Origin: Myotis daubentonii
Lineage: Eukaryota; Chordata; Mammalia; Chiroptera; Vespertilionidae
Reading direction: 5' to 3'
Length of the DNA: 64,000 nucleotides
Assembly (NCBI RefSeq): GCF_963259705.1
Contig: NC_081846.1
Span: forward strand, 93,446,641-93,510,640
Positions 10,671-22,432 of this stretch are shown here, in pieces. The number at the start of each line of letters is the position of its first letter. The stretch's first letter is position 1. The notes under the pieces are model-generated. The model was not told the DNA's origin, did not search any database, and worked only from the letters and a program-made list of their open reading frames with translations. A program made the position numbers and the translations under genes.

Positions 10671-11934
10671 ACCTCGTACTCAGTGGTACTACTTATTATA
10701 ACCCCAAACAAAATAAGTTTTGATATATCTACTCCCAGAGCTGTAATAAAGAAACTGGACTGAAGTTATAAATATTTTTCCTGTTACTACGTTTGTGCAT
10801 AGACTTCTCTCATATAAGAAGAAAAAATAATCCTCACTTCACTGGCCTTCATAGAGACAGTCAGTGCCCGCTTGGAATACTCTGTTGCTGCCAATTTGTT
10901 CTCACCCTCAGGAGGCACTGCGGTCTGTGGACAGAGAGATAAATATTTTTGTTTGTTCTTCATTTAGTATATGTCATCCTGCCTTGATCTTGGCTATTTC
11001 CCTCAAAGGGATGCATGCAGAAGCAGCTTTCACAGCACAGATAAATATTAAAGGCATATTTAGTTCTCCACAGTGAGCAAGGCTGAGAAGACAAACAGGC
11101 CCATCATGGAAGGATGAGTTTGAGGGTGTATTAAAGACTGGCCATCAAAGTGACCCACACAGAAGCCCTAAAAAGTGTCTCTTTCAGAAAATTGGATGAC
11201 TTGTCAACTTCCTTTGGGTTTGGTAGTGTCGATGGGACTAAGCCCTGCACCATTTCTGTCCTGCGAGCCTCAAAATGCTTTTTCCCTGACTCAATATTTT
11301 AAGTCTTCTCTTCACAGAAGCATGAAGGCTAGCTCATTTATTGGAATTGAAATGGGCTTTTGTTGGACTTGTTTGGCTCAATAAGAGACTGAGAAAACCT
11401 TGAACATTAATTCTACAGACCCCGCTTTTAGTTTGGGATAAGACCCTATTTACTATCGTCTGGACATTTAAACACACCAGGCTTTGTTTTCTGTCTCTGC
11501 TTTGGTCAATATATTTTCTCTGGAATATTTATCTTTTCCATTGCATTACACCTGTCTCTATTTACCTAGGGATCAGCTCCTCATTCTCCAACAGTCAACT
11601 CTAGCAATATCTGTTGTAATTAGCCTTCCCTGTCTCCACTAACTAGTCATGCCCATTCCTGTTGCCTTTCTGATGCTGTATGTACTTCCAATGTAGCAGC
11701 CAGTGCTAAGAGATGGTAATTACTCATGAGAAAGGATCAAGACATATTTTTGTTATTCAGTGTTGGGCATACAAAATGTATTAAATACATATTGGCTACT
11801 AAAGGAACAGCTATCATTGTGTCTGCCAAGATATTTAGAAAATAAAAATATGTCCCTACGTTCCAGAGTTAGAAGATTCACAAATTTCCAATCTCATGAA
11901 GAGGAGGATTTCAGTCTTTTTTGTTCACTGATGT
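10671..11934. other. intergenic, no gene recognised
   Basis: Unique AT-rich DNA. Nothing supports a gene. Confidence 0.5.
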
Positions 11935-12005
11935 TCCCAGTCCTCTAGAACAGGATCTGACACACAATAGGCCCCTAGTAAATATGCTATGAGTGAAATA
12001 ATGCA
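11935..12005 (+). repeat. possible L2 3'-end fragment
   Basis: TCTAGAACAGGATCTGACAC followed by AATAGGCCCCTAGTAAATAT resembles the conserved 3' end of L2 ("cagtgcctggcacatagtaggt"-type text). Short and diverged. Confidence 0.4.
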
Positions 12006-12466
12006 TTCTACTTGGTAATAGTATAGCAATCACAATGATGCATATTTTTTTACATTACAATGTGCTAAATGTAATGCTTTGGATTGCCAAGTTGGGTATC
12101 TTCTTTTAAAAGGCAAAGATCTCTGAGAAAATGTGACCAAGATATATTAACCATTAGCCAAACCATACAGAAACAAGTTAAACTCTTGTTTAAATTTGCT
12201 TTCCAAGAGTTCTGGTTTTTTAGATTCTTAAATGATACCTTGAGGCCAAGAGAAGCTGGTTGCTTTTGTGCTCAAATACTTTCCATTAAGCAGTGGTATG
12301 TAGATTTTCATCCAGCTAGTCATTAGCAGCCACTAAAATATGTGTTGAACTAAAGATTACCCCTTTTAGGTATAGAATACCTTCCTGATTGGAAGTCATT
12401 TCTGCTCTTCCTAGATTGTTAGGTTCTCCATCACAAGGGTATGTCTTCTCTTTATATAATTGAAAG

Positions 12467-12498
12467 ATTTGATAGAGGCACTAACACCTCTATCAAAT
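12467..12498. repeat. perfect 12-bp inverted repeat
   Basis: ATTTGATAGAGG (12467-12478) pairs with CCTCTATCAAAT (12487-12498) around an 8-nt loop. A short direct repeat of the TAGTAAATGACT type follows. Function unknown; not part of a recognised element. Confidence 0.75.
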
Positions 12499-12671
12499 GA
12501 CTTTAGTAAATGACTCTAGTAAATGACTTAAAATATCAGTAATGCCTGAAACACCCATGGCAGTCATCTCTGTAGGGATTTTTTTTTATGGCAAAGTGGA
12601 ATATCTTGATTTTTAAGGACAGTTTTGAATTAATAAAAGATAGATACGAGATTCTAAGATGGCTGCAGATT

Positions 12672-12877
12672 GCCCTAACTGGTTTGGCTCAGTGGATAGA
12701 GCCTCAGCCTGCGGACTAAAGGGTCCCAGGTTCGATTCCGGTCAAGGGCATGTACCTTGGTTGCCGGTACATCCCTAGTAGGGGGTGTGCAGGAGGCAGC
12801 TGATCGATGTTTCTAACTCTCTATCCCTCTCCCTTCCTCTCTGTAAAAAAATCAATAAAATATATATTTTTTAAAAA
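12672..12877 (+). mobile_element. Ves SINE (tRNA-derived)
   Basis: Pol III box A TGGCTCAGTGG (12685-12695) and box B GGTTCGATTCC (12729-12739) are intact, followed by the GTGTGCAGGAGGCAGCTGAT body and an A-rich tail. The 16-bp target duplication AAGATGGCTGCAGATT / AAGATGGCTACAGATT (12656-12671, 12878-12893) differs at one base. It sits at the 5' edge of the L1 that follows. Confidence 0.95.
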
Positions 12878-13561
12878 AAGATGGCTACAGATTAGATAGA
12901 AGCCACACCCAACTGCTCTCAGGCCCAAATAGGTTTACAGTTAAATTGCAGAGCATCAACATGAACAACCAACTAAAGTCTAACTGGACTGAAATATTGT
13001 GATAAAAGATTTACAGCAGAAGCCACAGAGACTGACAGGAAGGGTGGAGACACAGAATGGCCAGCTCAGCACTCAGGTCCGGTGGCTGAGAAGCTGGATG
13101 GGCTGCAAAACTCCCTCCCTCTAGGAGTGTGGGGCCTCAGCTGCATGCAGGGGTTCACAACACAGAGCAACAGGAGTGGGGAGAGGAGACTGCATAGCAT
13201 GTGGCTGGGATGATCAGTGGGGATTCAGTCCACCTGGGAGACCCAAACCCCACCATCCCTGGATCCAGTACTCCTTTTGTTACAGCAGCAGCCTGGGGAG
13301 TGCAGTATGGACTCCAACTGCTGCAAGGCCATCGGTGCAAACTCAGATCCTGCAGAGGGGTCTGTGGTTACACACAACATTGCCTACTAGAGGCCCTTTG
13401 GGAGTGAGCTTTGGAAAAATCCCAGATAGTGACTAGACTGTGTGGTTTGGGAAAGAGCGCCAGTTTTCCTGACATTAAGTGCACAGCTGACACCCATTCC
13501 CCCACCTGTTGAATTGGCCAGCCTCATCTTGCTGAGTTCAGCAGCACAGGGGAACCAGAGT

Positions 13562-14640
13562 GCAAGGCGAACAGCATGGTAGCTCCAGACAGGTAGCCCG
13601 AGGCCAATTACATACAACATCTGACATCAATCTACACCTAAACACCAACCAAGTGGATAAAGAACCAACACAACCAGTGATAGGCTGTGCAGAGCTGGGA
13701 CTTTTAGACCGTGTCTCCCAGGGAAGCTTTTGTCTGGGAACCAGATGGGCAAGTGCTTGGCTGCGTGGCTACACTGTGGGAATGTAAATCCAATCTCCCC
13801 TGAGAGTTCAGCCCAAGCTATCCTGGGAAATAGAAGTGCCACCCTTCGCCTTCCTCCTATGGGATTCTGGGCACCGGCCCCAACAGGAAACTGTTTGGAT
13901 TAGCCCTGTCATGTTATGGATACTCTGCACCACGGGGCTCAGTTCCATGGGTGGGGGGTTGAGGGAAGGGAGAGTGGCTCAGAGCTGGCACGTTCAAAGT
14001 GTGAGACCCTTGGAGGCTAGTGTCTGGGACTAGGGCACAGTGATTAGCCATATCCTTCAGGCTGGGGCAGCATCATCTCCAATGAGAGACTCTTTCCATG
14101 TATCCCCCTGAGCCTATAGCAGTTGAGCTTGCTTCTGCAGAGAGGACAACTAGCTCCACCCGAGCTGAACCTGCAGTGAGACCCTCCAGGGGTGCCTTAA
14201 CTGTGACCCTCAACTAAGGGACACATTAGTCCTGTCCACCTGACACTGTTTTCCCCACCCTACAAAGCTTGAAACCTGTAGAAGGGCCTGAGGATCACAG
14301 CTAGCATGGGCTCAGTCTTCAGTCTTTCTTTGTAAGGCTCTGGAAGAATAGGCAACCTCATGGGGATATGGAGTAGCTGACAGGTGGAGGCAGACCTGAG
14401 GGACCTCAGTCCCTTCAAAATTTGCCCCAGGTCTAAACTTGAGGAAACTGACCCTTGTACACAGATTGGCCCCTCCCATGCACACACAGGTCCAGTAGAT
14501 GCAGAAACAAACAGTGAACAGCATGGTAGCTCCAGACACGTAGCCCAAGGCCAATTACATACAAGATCTGACATCAACCTATACCTGAACACCAACCAAG
14601 CGGACAAAGAACCGACACAACCAGTGGTAGGCTTCAGACC
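13562..14640 (+). repeat. two ~125-bp repeats in the L1 5' UTR
   Basis: Segments at about 13562-13689 and 14514-14640 share GAACAGCATGGTAGCTCCAG, GGCCAATTACATACAA and AACACCAACCAAG-type text at roughly 90 percent identity by eye. The ~820 bp between them and the flanks beyond them do not match. This looks like an internally duplicated 5' UTR block. Confidence 0.8.
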
Positions 14641-15953
14641 ACACCAGAGCTTGACCCAACTAGCAGCACACCAAAAGGGGATTCCCACAGGCATCATACC
14701 CTGCTAGGAAACACTCTACCTCAGGGTACCGCCCCTGTATAGTGCCTCATACGTGGTGATTGAGGTTTACCCTTATAAACACCAAGCCTGAAGGGTTAAC
14801 TCCACTGAGAAAAGGGCCAACAGCATTTAAGACTCAACTACAACAAGGGGTGCACATAACTGACATGAAACATTCCTTGGGCATGGAGCTCAGGTGACCT
14901 GGAAGATTGTGCCACTGAGCCCAACAAGACTCCTTCATCAAAAAACCATCAGAACAAGTTTGGGAGTTATAGCAAATATACCTAAAACACAGAGATCAAA
15001 AAGAGGAGACAAAGAAAAATTCCCCAAATGAAAGAACAAGAGAAATCCCCAGAAAGGAATTAATGAAATGGTGGAATGGAAGCAATGAAAATACCCAATG
15101 CAGAGTTTAAAACAATGGTTATAAGGATGTGCAAGGACCTTAGGAAAAGAATGCATGATCTCAGTGAAAATTTAACCAAAGGGACTATAAGCATTAAAGA
15201 GGACAGAAAAGCAAAAAAAATAACAAGTCAGAAATGAATAATACAATATCTGAAATTAAGAATACACTAGAAGAAATCAACAGCAGGTAAGATGGAGCAG
15301 AGGATAAATCAGCAAATTGGAGGACAAGATAACAGTAAGTAGTCAAGCAGAGCATCAAAAAGGAAAGAGAACTAAAAGAAATGAGGCAAGTTTAAAGAAC
15401 CTCTTGGACAACATCAAGCATAATAAAATCTATATCATAGGGGTACCAGGAGAAAAGAGCGAGCCAGGGATAGAGAACCTGTTTGAATAAATGATGGCTG
15501 AAACTTCCTTAACCTGGTGAAGGAAAAAGTCACACAAGCTCAGGAAGCACAGACGGTCCCAATCAAGAAGACCCTGCTGGAACCACATTAAGACACATTA
15601 TAATCAAAATGGCAAAGAAAGAATTTTAAAGGCAGCAAGAAAAAGACAGGTACCTACAAGGGAGCTCCCATAAGGCTGTCAGTTTATTTCTAAACAAAAC
15701 CACTTCAGGCCAGGAGGAATTGGCATGAAATATTCAGTTTGATGAAAAGCAAGGACCTGCAACCAAGACTATTCTCCCCAGCAAGGCTATCATTTAAAAT
15801 TGAAGTTTAAATAAAGAGGTTCTCAGACATATAAAGGCTAAAGGAGTTAATTACCACAAAACCATTATTGCAAGAAATGTTAAAAGGACTGATTTAAAAA
15901 GAAGAAGAAATATATAGAGAAACATAGGTATAAAGAAAAAATGGCAATAAGTA

Positions 15954-16417
15954 TCTATACTAATAAAAGGATAATATGCTAATTAGGCTGGGTTTACCAG
16001 ACATCTTTTGGTTGTCTGGTCCTCCTTCCAGACAAAGCCATGGTGGCAGAGGCCGACGTGTAGGCGATTAGGGGTGATCAGGCTGGCAGGGGAGGGCAGT
16101 TAGGGGTGATCAGGCTGGCAGGGGAGGGCAGTTAGGGGGGATCAGGCTGGCAGGGGAGGGCAGTTAGGGGGCATCAGGCCATCAGGGGAGGGCAGTTAAG
16201 GGCAATTAGGCAGGCAGGGGAGGGCAGTTAGGGGTCATCAGGCAGGCAGGCAGAGGTGGTTATGGGCAATCAGACAGGCAGGCAGAGTGGTTTGGGGAGA
16301 TCAGGCAGGCAGGCAGGTGAGCAGTTAAGAGCCAGAAGTCCCAGATTGGAGAGGGTGCAGGCTGGGCTGAGGGGACCCCCTCTCCCCATGCATGAATTTC
16401 ACACATCGGGCCTCTAG
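15954..16417 (+). mobile_element. non-autonomous Helitron (HeliBat-type)
   Basis: It starts TCTATACTAATAAAAGG after A15953 and ends CGGGCCTCTAG before T16418. The middle (16060-16330) is a tandem array of ~32-bp units with GGGGAGGGCAGTTAGGGGTG words. It splits L1 sequence cleanly. Confidence 0.93.
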
Positions 16418-17524
16418 TCTATTAATAATAACCTTAAATGAAAATGGATTAAATGATAAAAGTAATAGAGTAGCTGAATGGATAACAAAACAAGACCTAT
16501 ATATATGCTGTCAACAAGACATCCACTTCAGATCAAAGAATACACACAGACTTAAAATTAAGGGATGAAAAAAAGTTATTTTATACAAGTGTAAAATAAA
16601 AAGCTGGGGTAGCAATACTTATATCAGACAAAATAGACTTTCAAAATAACTATAAGACACAAAGAATGACATTGCATAATGTTAAAGGGATCAATCCAAC
16701 AAGGGGATATAACCCTCATAAACATTTATGCATCCAAAATGGGAGGACCTAAACATATATAAAAATATCTTGAATATCTTGATGGACTTAAAGGGAGAGA
16801 GTGACATCAACAAAGTCATACCAGGGGACTTTAACATCCCACTCTCATCAATGGATAGATCTTCCAGACAAAGTATCAACAAAGAAACAGAGACCTTAAA
16901 TGACACACTAGAGCAGATGGGATTAATTGAAATTTGCATACATTTCATTCCAAAGCAGCAGAATATACGTTCTTCTCAAGTGCACACTGAACATATTCAA
17001 ATATAGACCACACTTTAGGATACAAAAGACGTCTCAATAAATTTAAGAAGATTGAAATCATATTAACCATCTTCTCTGATCACAATGGCATAAAACTATA
17101 AATCAACCATGATAAAAAAGCTAAAAATTATTCAAACACATGGAGGCTAAATAGCATGTCATTAAACAATGAATGGGTTACCAATGAGATTTAGGAAAAT
17201 GTCAGAAATTATCTGGAAACAAATAAAAATGAATACACAATCACCAAAAACTTATGGGACACAGTGAAAGCAGTCCTGAAAGAAAATTTCATAGCATTAC
17301 AGACATGCCTCAAAAAGCAAGAACAGTCTCTAGTAAACAATCTAACCCTATGGCTAAAAGAATTGGAAAAAGAAGAGCAGAAGAATCCCAGAGTATGTAG
17401 AGAGAAGGAAATAGTAAAAAACAGAGCAGAAATAAATGATGCAGAAACCAAAACAAAGAAAACAAAAGTTCAATGAAACCAAAATTTATTTCTATGAAAG
17501 GATAAACAAGATTGATGAATCTTT

Positions 17525-17742
17525 TTTTTAAAATATATTTTATTGATTTTTTACAGAGAGGAAGGGAGAGAGATAGAGAGTTAGAAACATCGATGAGAGA
17601 GAAACATTGATCAGCTGCCTCTTGCACATCACCCACCGGGCATGTGCCCGCAACCCAGGTACATGCCCTTGACCGGAATCGAACCCAGGACCTCTCAGTC
17701 CGCAGGCTGACGCTCTATCCACTGAGCCAAACCGGTTTCGGC
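17525..17742 (-). mobile_element. Ves SINE (tRNA-derived)
   Basis: The reverse complement of a Ves SINE, with T-rich tail at 17525, box B complement GGAATCGAACC and box A complement CCACTGAGCCA. The perfect 17-bp duplication AAGATTGATGAATCTTT flanks it (17508-17524, 17743-17759), indicating a relatively recent insertion. Confidence 0.96.
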
Positions 17743-17867
17743 AAGATTGATGAATCTTTAATCAAAATCATCAAGAAACAAAGAGAGTGGGCCAAGTAAA
17801 TAAAATAATAAATAAAACAGCAAAGTTAACAACAAACATCACAGGAATACAAATGATTATAGGAAAA

Positions 17868-18517
17868 CTAGAGGCCCAGTGCATGAAAATTCATACACTG
17901 GAAGGAGTGGTCCCTCTGCCCGGCCTGTCCCCTCTCACAGTCTAGGAGCCCTCAGGGGCAGGAGGCAACCCGACGATCAGAGGATGGCAACACCCCATCA
18001 CACCTCTGCTGCTGCCACTGCCAGCAGCACAAGCCTCGGCTGTCCCTCGTTACCTGAGCCTCGAGCCATCCCTGGGTGACTAGGAAGCTGCCATCCAAGG
18101 CCTGCCTGTGCCTTGGGCCGGCACTGGGTGGCTGGGGGTCTGAGGGGACTGGGGTCTCTGGAGGCAGGCACGCAGAACAGCCAGACTCGCCTTGGGGCAG
18201 GCCCAGCCTTGCCACACACCTGCCACCGCCCCAGCAGGGTTGAGGGGACTGGGTGCCTCCATCTTGTGGCTGTGGGTGCTGCCATCTTTGAGGGTGTGAC
18301 AGTCAATTAGCATATTCCCTTCTTATTGTCTGTGGGCACCACCATCTTTGAGGACAAGGCAGTCAATTAGCATATTCCCTCCTTATTGGCTGTGGGCACC
18401 ACCATCTTTGCAGACAAGGCAGTCAATTAGCATATTCCCTCCTTATTGGCTGTGGGCTCTGCCATATTTGCAACAGTGTGAGGGTCAATTAGCATATTCC
18501 CTCTTTATTAGATAGGA
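17868..18517 (-). mobile_element. non-autonomous Helitron with multiplied 5' end
   Basis: It begins CTAGAGGCCCAGTGCATGAA after A17867 and ends TTTATTAGATAGGA before T18518. Rejoining the flanks restores L1 text (GAAAATACTATGAACAACT). The 5'-terminal region is present as several 60-bp tandem units. The GC-rich interior (17900-18290) gives spurious frames and no recognised gene. Confidence 0.94.
18271..18517 (-). repeat. 60-bp tandem repeat of Helitron 5' end
   Basis: The unit AGTCAATTAGCATATTCCCT starts at 18301, 18361 and 18421 and a variant at 18483, a period of 60 bp. Each unit contains the Helitron 5'-terminal text plus the GCACCACCATCTTTG word. Confidence 0.93.
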
Positions 18518-19753
18518 TACTATGAACAACTATTTGAATTTATTAGGATTTATTTTGTGTCCTAATATGTGGTCTATCTTTGAGAATGGTCCATATACAC
18601 TTGAGAAAAATGTATATTCTGGTGCTTTTGGATGAAATATTCTGTAAATAACAATTAAATCCATTCTATCCAGGGGTTTATTTAAGGTCTCTGTTTCCTT
18701 GTTGATTTTTTTTGTCTGAAAGATCTATCCATTGATTTCAGTGGAGTGTTAAAGTCCCCTGGTATATATATTGCTGTCAATCTCTCCTTTAATGTCTGCC
18801 AAGATTTTCTTTTTATATTTAGATGCTTCTATTTTGGGTGCATATATGTTTACCAGGGTTATGTACTCTCATTGGATTGATCACTTCTTTAGTATTATGT
18901 GGTGACCCTCTTTGTTTTATATGACCTTTATTTTGAAATCAATTTGACAGATATTAATATTGCTACCCCAGCTTTTTTGTTTGTTTGTTTCCATTTGCAT
19001 GAAATATTTTTTTCCATCACTTTACTATTAGCCTGTGTGTATCTTTCTTTCTAAGGTTGGTCTCTTGAAGACCACATATACATGGGTCTACTTTTGTTAT
19101 CCAATTACTTTGATTAATGCACTTAAGCCATTTATCTGTAAAGTGATTATTGATAAGTACATATCTATTGCCATTTTTAAAAAAACTATATTCCCCTGTT
19201 GTCTTTCTTTTTCTTCTTCTTAATTCAAGCCCTTTAACCTTTCTTGCAATACTGGTTTGGTGGTAATGAACACCTTTACATTTTTCTTGTCTCAGAAGCT
19301 CTTTATTTCTCCTTGAATTTTAAATGATAGCCTTGCTGTGTAAAGTAGTTGTGGTTGTAGGTCCTTGATTTTAATCACTTTAAATATTTCATGCCAATTC
19401 CTCCCAGCCTGAAATGTTTCTGTTGAGAAACCAGCTTATAGTCTTATGGGAGCTCCCTTGTAGGTAACTGACTGCCTTTCTTTTGTGCCCTTTTAGATTC
19501 TCTCTTTGTCTTTAACTTTTGACATTTTAATTATGATATGTCTCGGTGTGGTCCTCTTTGGATTCATCTTGTTTATCACTTTATGTACTTCCTGGATTTG
19601 TATGTATTTTTTCTTCACCAGGTTAGGGAAGTTTTTAGCTGTTATTTCTTCAAATATGCTTCTGATCTCTTGCTCTCTCTATTCTTCTTCTGGTACAACT
19701 AAGATGCAGATTTGGTTACGATTTATGTTGTCTCACATGTCCCCTAAACTGTT

Positions 19754-19758
19754 CTATC

Positions 19759-19789
<31 letters not shown>

Positions 19790-19798
19790 ATCTATCAT
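19754..19798 (+). repeat. (ATCT)n microsatellite
   Basis: About nine tetranucleotide units next to the tail of the SINE at 19799. Confidence 0.95.
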
Positions 19799-20006
19799 TT
19801 ATATTTTTATTGATTTCAGAGAGAAGGGGAGAGGGAAAGAGAGAGATAAACATCAATGATGAAATAAAATCATCTATTGGCTGTCTCCTACACACTCTCT
19901 ACTTGGAATTGAACCCACCACCTAGGCATGTGCCCTGACTGGGAATTGAACCATCATCTGCTGGTTCAAATGTCGATGCTCAACCACTGAGCCATGCCAG
20001 TTGGGT
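19799..20006 (-). mobile_element. older Ves-type SINE
   Basis: Reverse complement SINE: A-tail complement ATTTTTATTGATTTCAGAGA on the left and box A complement CCACTGAGCCATGCCAG on the right. Diverged, and no clear target duplication was found. Confidence 0.85.
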
Positions 20007-21412
20007 AAGAATTCTCTTGTTATTTAAGTTGGGGCTTTTTTTCTTTGTCTCTCCATTATGGCTGTCACTTTGTGTTTGTCCCGATGTGTTAGGTTTATCT
20101 GCTACAACCCTGAGTCTTGGGAGGGTGTCCTTATGTTATAGGTGACTTGTGGGTTCCAGTGGTTTAATCTGCCTGATCAACTGAGCTGGGTGCTCTAAAA
20201 ATGCCTCTTGGGAGTGTTATGTCAGCCTCATGTGAACTGAGCCTTGATTTCTATTGGCATATCTGTGGGTGGGACTATCCCTCAGGCTGGTTGACAATGA
20301 GGCTCATCCGCTAACACAGCAGGCAGGTGGTGATCACAGAAAATGGAATTTGGCCTCAGGAGGGTTTGGTGCTTGCCAATATCTTCCTGTGTAAATGCTG
20401 CCTGTGAAGCTTATTGGATCCTGCTCTGTTGTCTGAACTGGCCACTGTGTGTGTTGGTTTTGGGTCTCTACAAAGGGACTCTGGTGCAGGCAAGATCAGA
20501 CACTGGCTCTGACTGGACCTGGGCAACCTATTTGGAACTATCAGTGATCCACAGCTCTGGCTCCCTCTGCTTGACCTGGGTTCTGGTGGAAATGGCTGTT
20601 ACTACTATTATTTAATGGAGTACTGGGAGTTCTAGCCACCTACAGCCATCAGACAAGAAGAACAAATAAAAGGCAACCAAATTGGAAAAGAGGGAGTAAA
20701 ACTGTTATTACTCATAGATGACATGATATTGTATATAGAAAACCACAAAGACTCCACCAAAAAACTACTAGTTCTAATAAATGAATTCAGAAAAGTAGCA
20801 GGACACAAAGTCAATATTCTGAAATTGATGGCATATTTATATACCAATAAAAAACTATCAGAAAGAAAACAATGCCATTTACTATTGCAATAAATAATAA
20901 GTAAACTAGGAATAAACTTAGCCAAAAGGTCAAAGACCTATACTTGGAAAACTATAGAACATTGAAGAAGAAATTGAAGAAGATACAAATAATCTGAAGC
21001 AAATACCATGTCTATCGATGAGAATAATTAACATAATTAAAGTAGCCATACTACCCAAAGCAGTCTATAGATTAAATACGATTCTTATTAAAATACCAAT
21101 GACATATTTCACAGATCCAGAACAAATATTCCAAAAACTCCAAGAGATCCCCTATAGCCTCAGCAATTTTGAGAAAGAAGAACAAATTTGGAGGTATCAC
21201 AATACCTGATATCAAACTATACTAGAAGGCCAGTGTAATCACAATAGCTTGGTACTTACATAATAATAGGTATGAAGATCAATGCAATAGAACTGAGAGC
21301 CTAGAAATAAACCCATGCTTTTATGATCAATTATTATTTTACAAAGGAGGCAAAAATATACAATGGGGTAAAAACATTCTATTCAGTTGGAAAAATTAGA
21401 CAGGTACATGAA

Positions 21413-21424
21413 GAAGAAAGAAAA

Positions 21425-21507
<83 letters not shown>

Positions 21508-21571
21508 GAAGAAAGGAAGGAAGGAAGAAAGGAAGAAAGGGAGAGGAAGAAAGAAAAAGGAAGAAACTAGC
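21413..21571 (+). repeat. (GAAA)n/(GGAA)n microsatellite
   Basis: A long pure GAAA run degrades to GGAA units on the right, inside L1 ORF2. The lysine/glutamate/arginine-rich frames across it are artefacts. Confidence 0.97.
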
Positions 21572-22432
21572 CCATCAACTTAACATCACACACAAAAATA
21601 AACTTTCAAAATTGATAAAGGACAAATGTACGTCATGAGACCATAAAAATCCTAGAAGAAAACACAGGCATTAAAATCTCAGACATCTCTCATAACAATA
21701 TTTTTTGTTGATATATCTCCTAGGACAAGGGACTCAAAGCAAAAACAACAAACAACACTACATTAAACTAAAAAGCTTTTGGTCAGAAGAAATAAACAAA
21801 CAAAAAACAAAACAAGACAAAACAAAACAAAATTAACAAAATGAAAGTGGAACCTATTGTATGGGAGAACATATTTGTCAATCATACATCTGATAAGGGG
21901 TTAATTTCCAAACTATATAAAGAACTTACCCAACTCAACACCAAGAAGACGAATAATCCAAATGGGCAAAGGACCTGAATCTAGTTACTTCTCCTAAGAG
22001 GACATGCAGATGGCAAATAGATATATGAAAAGATGCTCAATGTCACTAATCACCAAAGAAACACAAACTAAAACCACAATGAGGTTTCATCTCACACCTG
22101 TCAGAATGGCTACCATCAATAAACCAACAAATAAGTGCTGGTGAGAATGTGAAGAAAAGTTCATCCTGGTGCATTGTTGGTGAGAATGCAGACTGATGCA
22201 GCCACTGTGGAAAACTGTATGGAGTTTTCTCAAACGATTAAAACTGAAACTGACTTTTGGCCCAGATGTCCACTTCTGTGAATATATCTTAAGGATTCCG
22301 AAACATTATTTTGCAAGAATATATGCATCCCCATGTTCATTGCAGTGTTATTTACAATAGCTAAGATCTGAACACAGCCCAAGTGCCCATCAGTAGAGAA
22401 TTGAATAAAAAAGGTGTGGTACATTTTCACAA

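Larger units (their letters stand above)
12894..18538 (+). mobile_element. L1 5' half: 5' UTR, ORF1 region, ORF2 endonuclease region
   Basis: Plus-oriented L1. A GC-richer 5' UTR runs to about 14900. Degraded ORF1 follows (15000-15900; its end carries the CTACAAGGGAGCTCCCATAA and CCAGCAAGGCTATCATTTAA blocks). After a Helitron, ORF2 endonuclease text follows (16440-17470, e.g. GGGGACTTTAACATCCCACT), and then the start of the reverse-transcriptase region up to 18538. It is interrupted by Helitrons (15954-16417, 17868-18517) and a SINE (17525-17742). Many stops; inactive. Confidence 0.85.
18539..20612 (-). mobile_element. inverted L1 segment (5' UTR to endonuclease)
   Basis: The minus-strand L1 text runs from the endonuclease region (left end, matching about 17045 of the forward copy) through the ORF1 end (19256-19480) to 5' UTR text near 20610. 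It is homologous to roughly 14400-17045 in reverse orientation. A forward L1 segment follows immediately. It contains an (ATCT)n run and an old SINE. Confidence 0.85.

Noticed and set aside
12672..12877. tRNA gene (intact box A and box B)
   Set aside because: It is the tRNA-derived head of a Ves SINE with A-tail and target duplication, and does not fold as a full tRNA.
13155..14707. Multiple frames of 60-145 codons
   Set aside because: GC-richer 5' UTR of an L1; the longest frames overlap on both strands and share repeated blocks.
17879..18313. Several GC-rich frames on both strands
   Set aside because: Interior of a non-autonomous Helitron; no recognisable peptide motif and no agreement with other copies.
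18271..18517. CRISPR-like regular 60-bp spacing
   Set aside because: Units are contiguous near-identical copies without variable spacers, within a Helitron of a mammalian genome.
21323..21638. Highly charged Lys/Glu/Arg-rich frames
   Set aside because: Translation of a (GAAA)n microsatellite inside L1.
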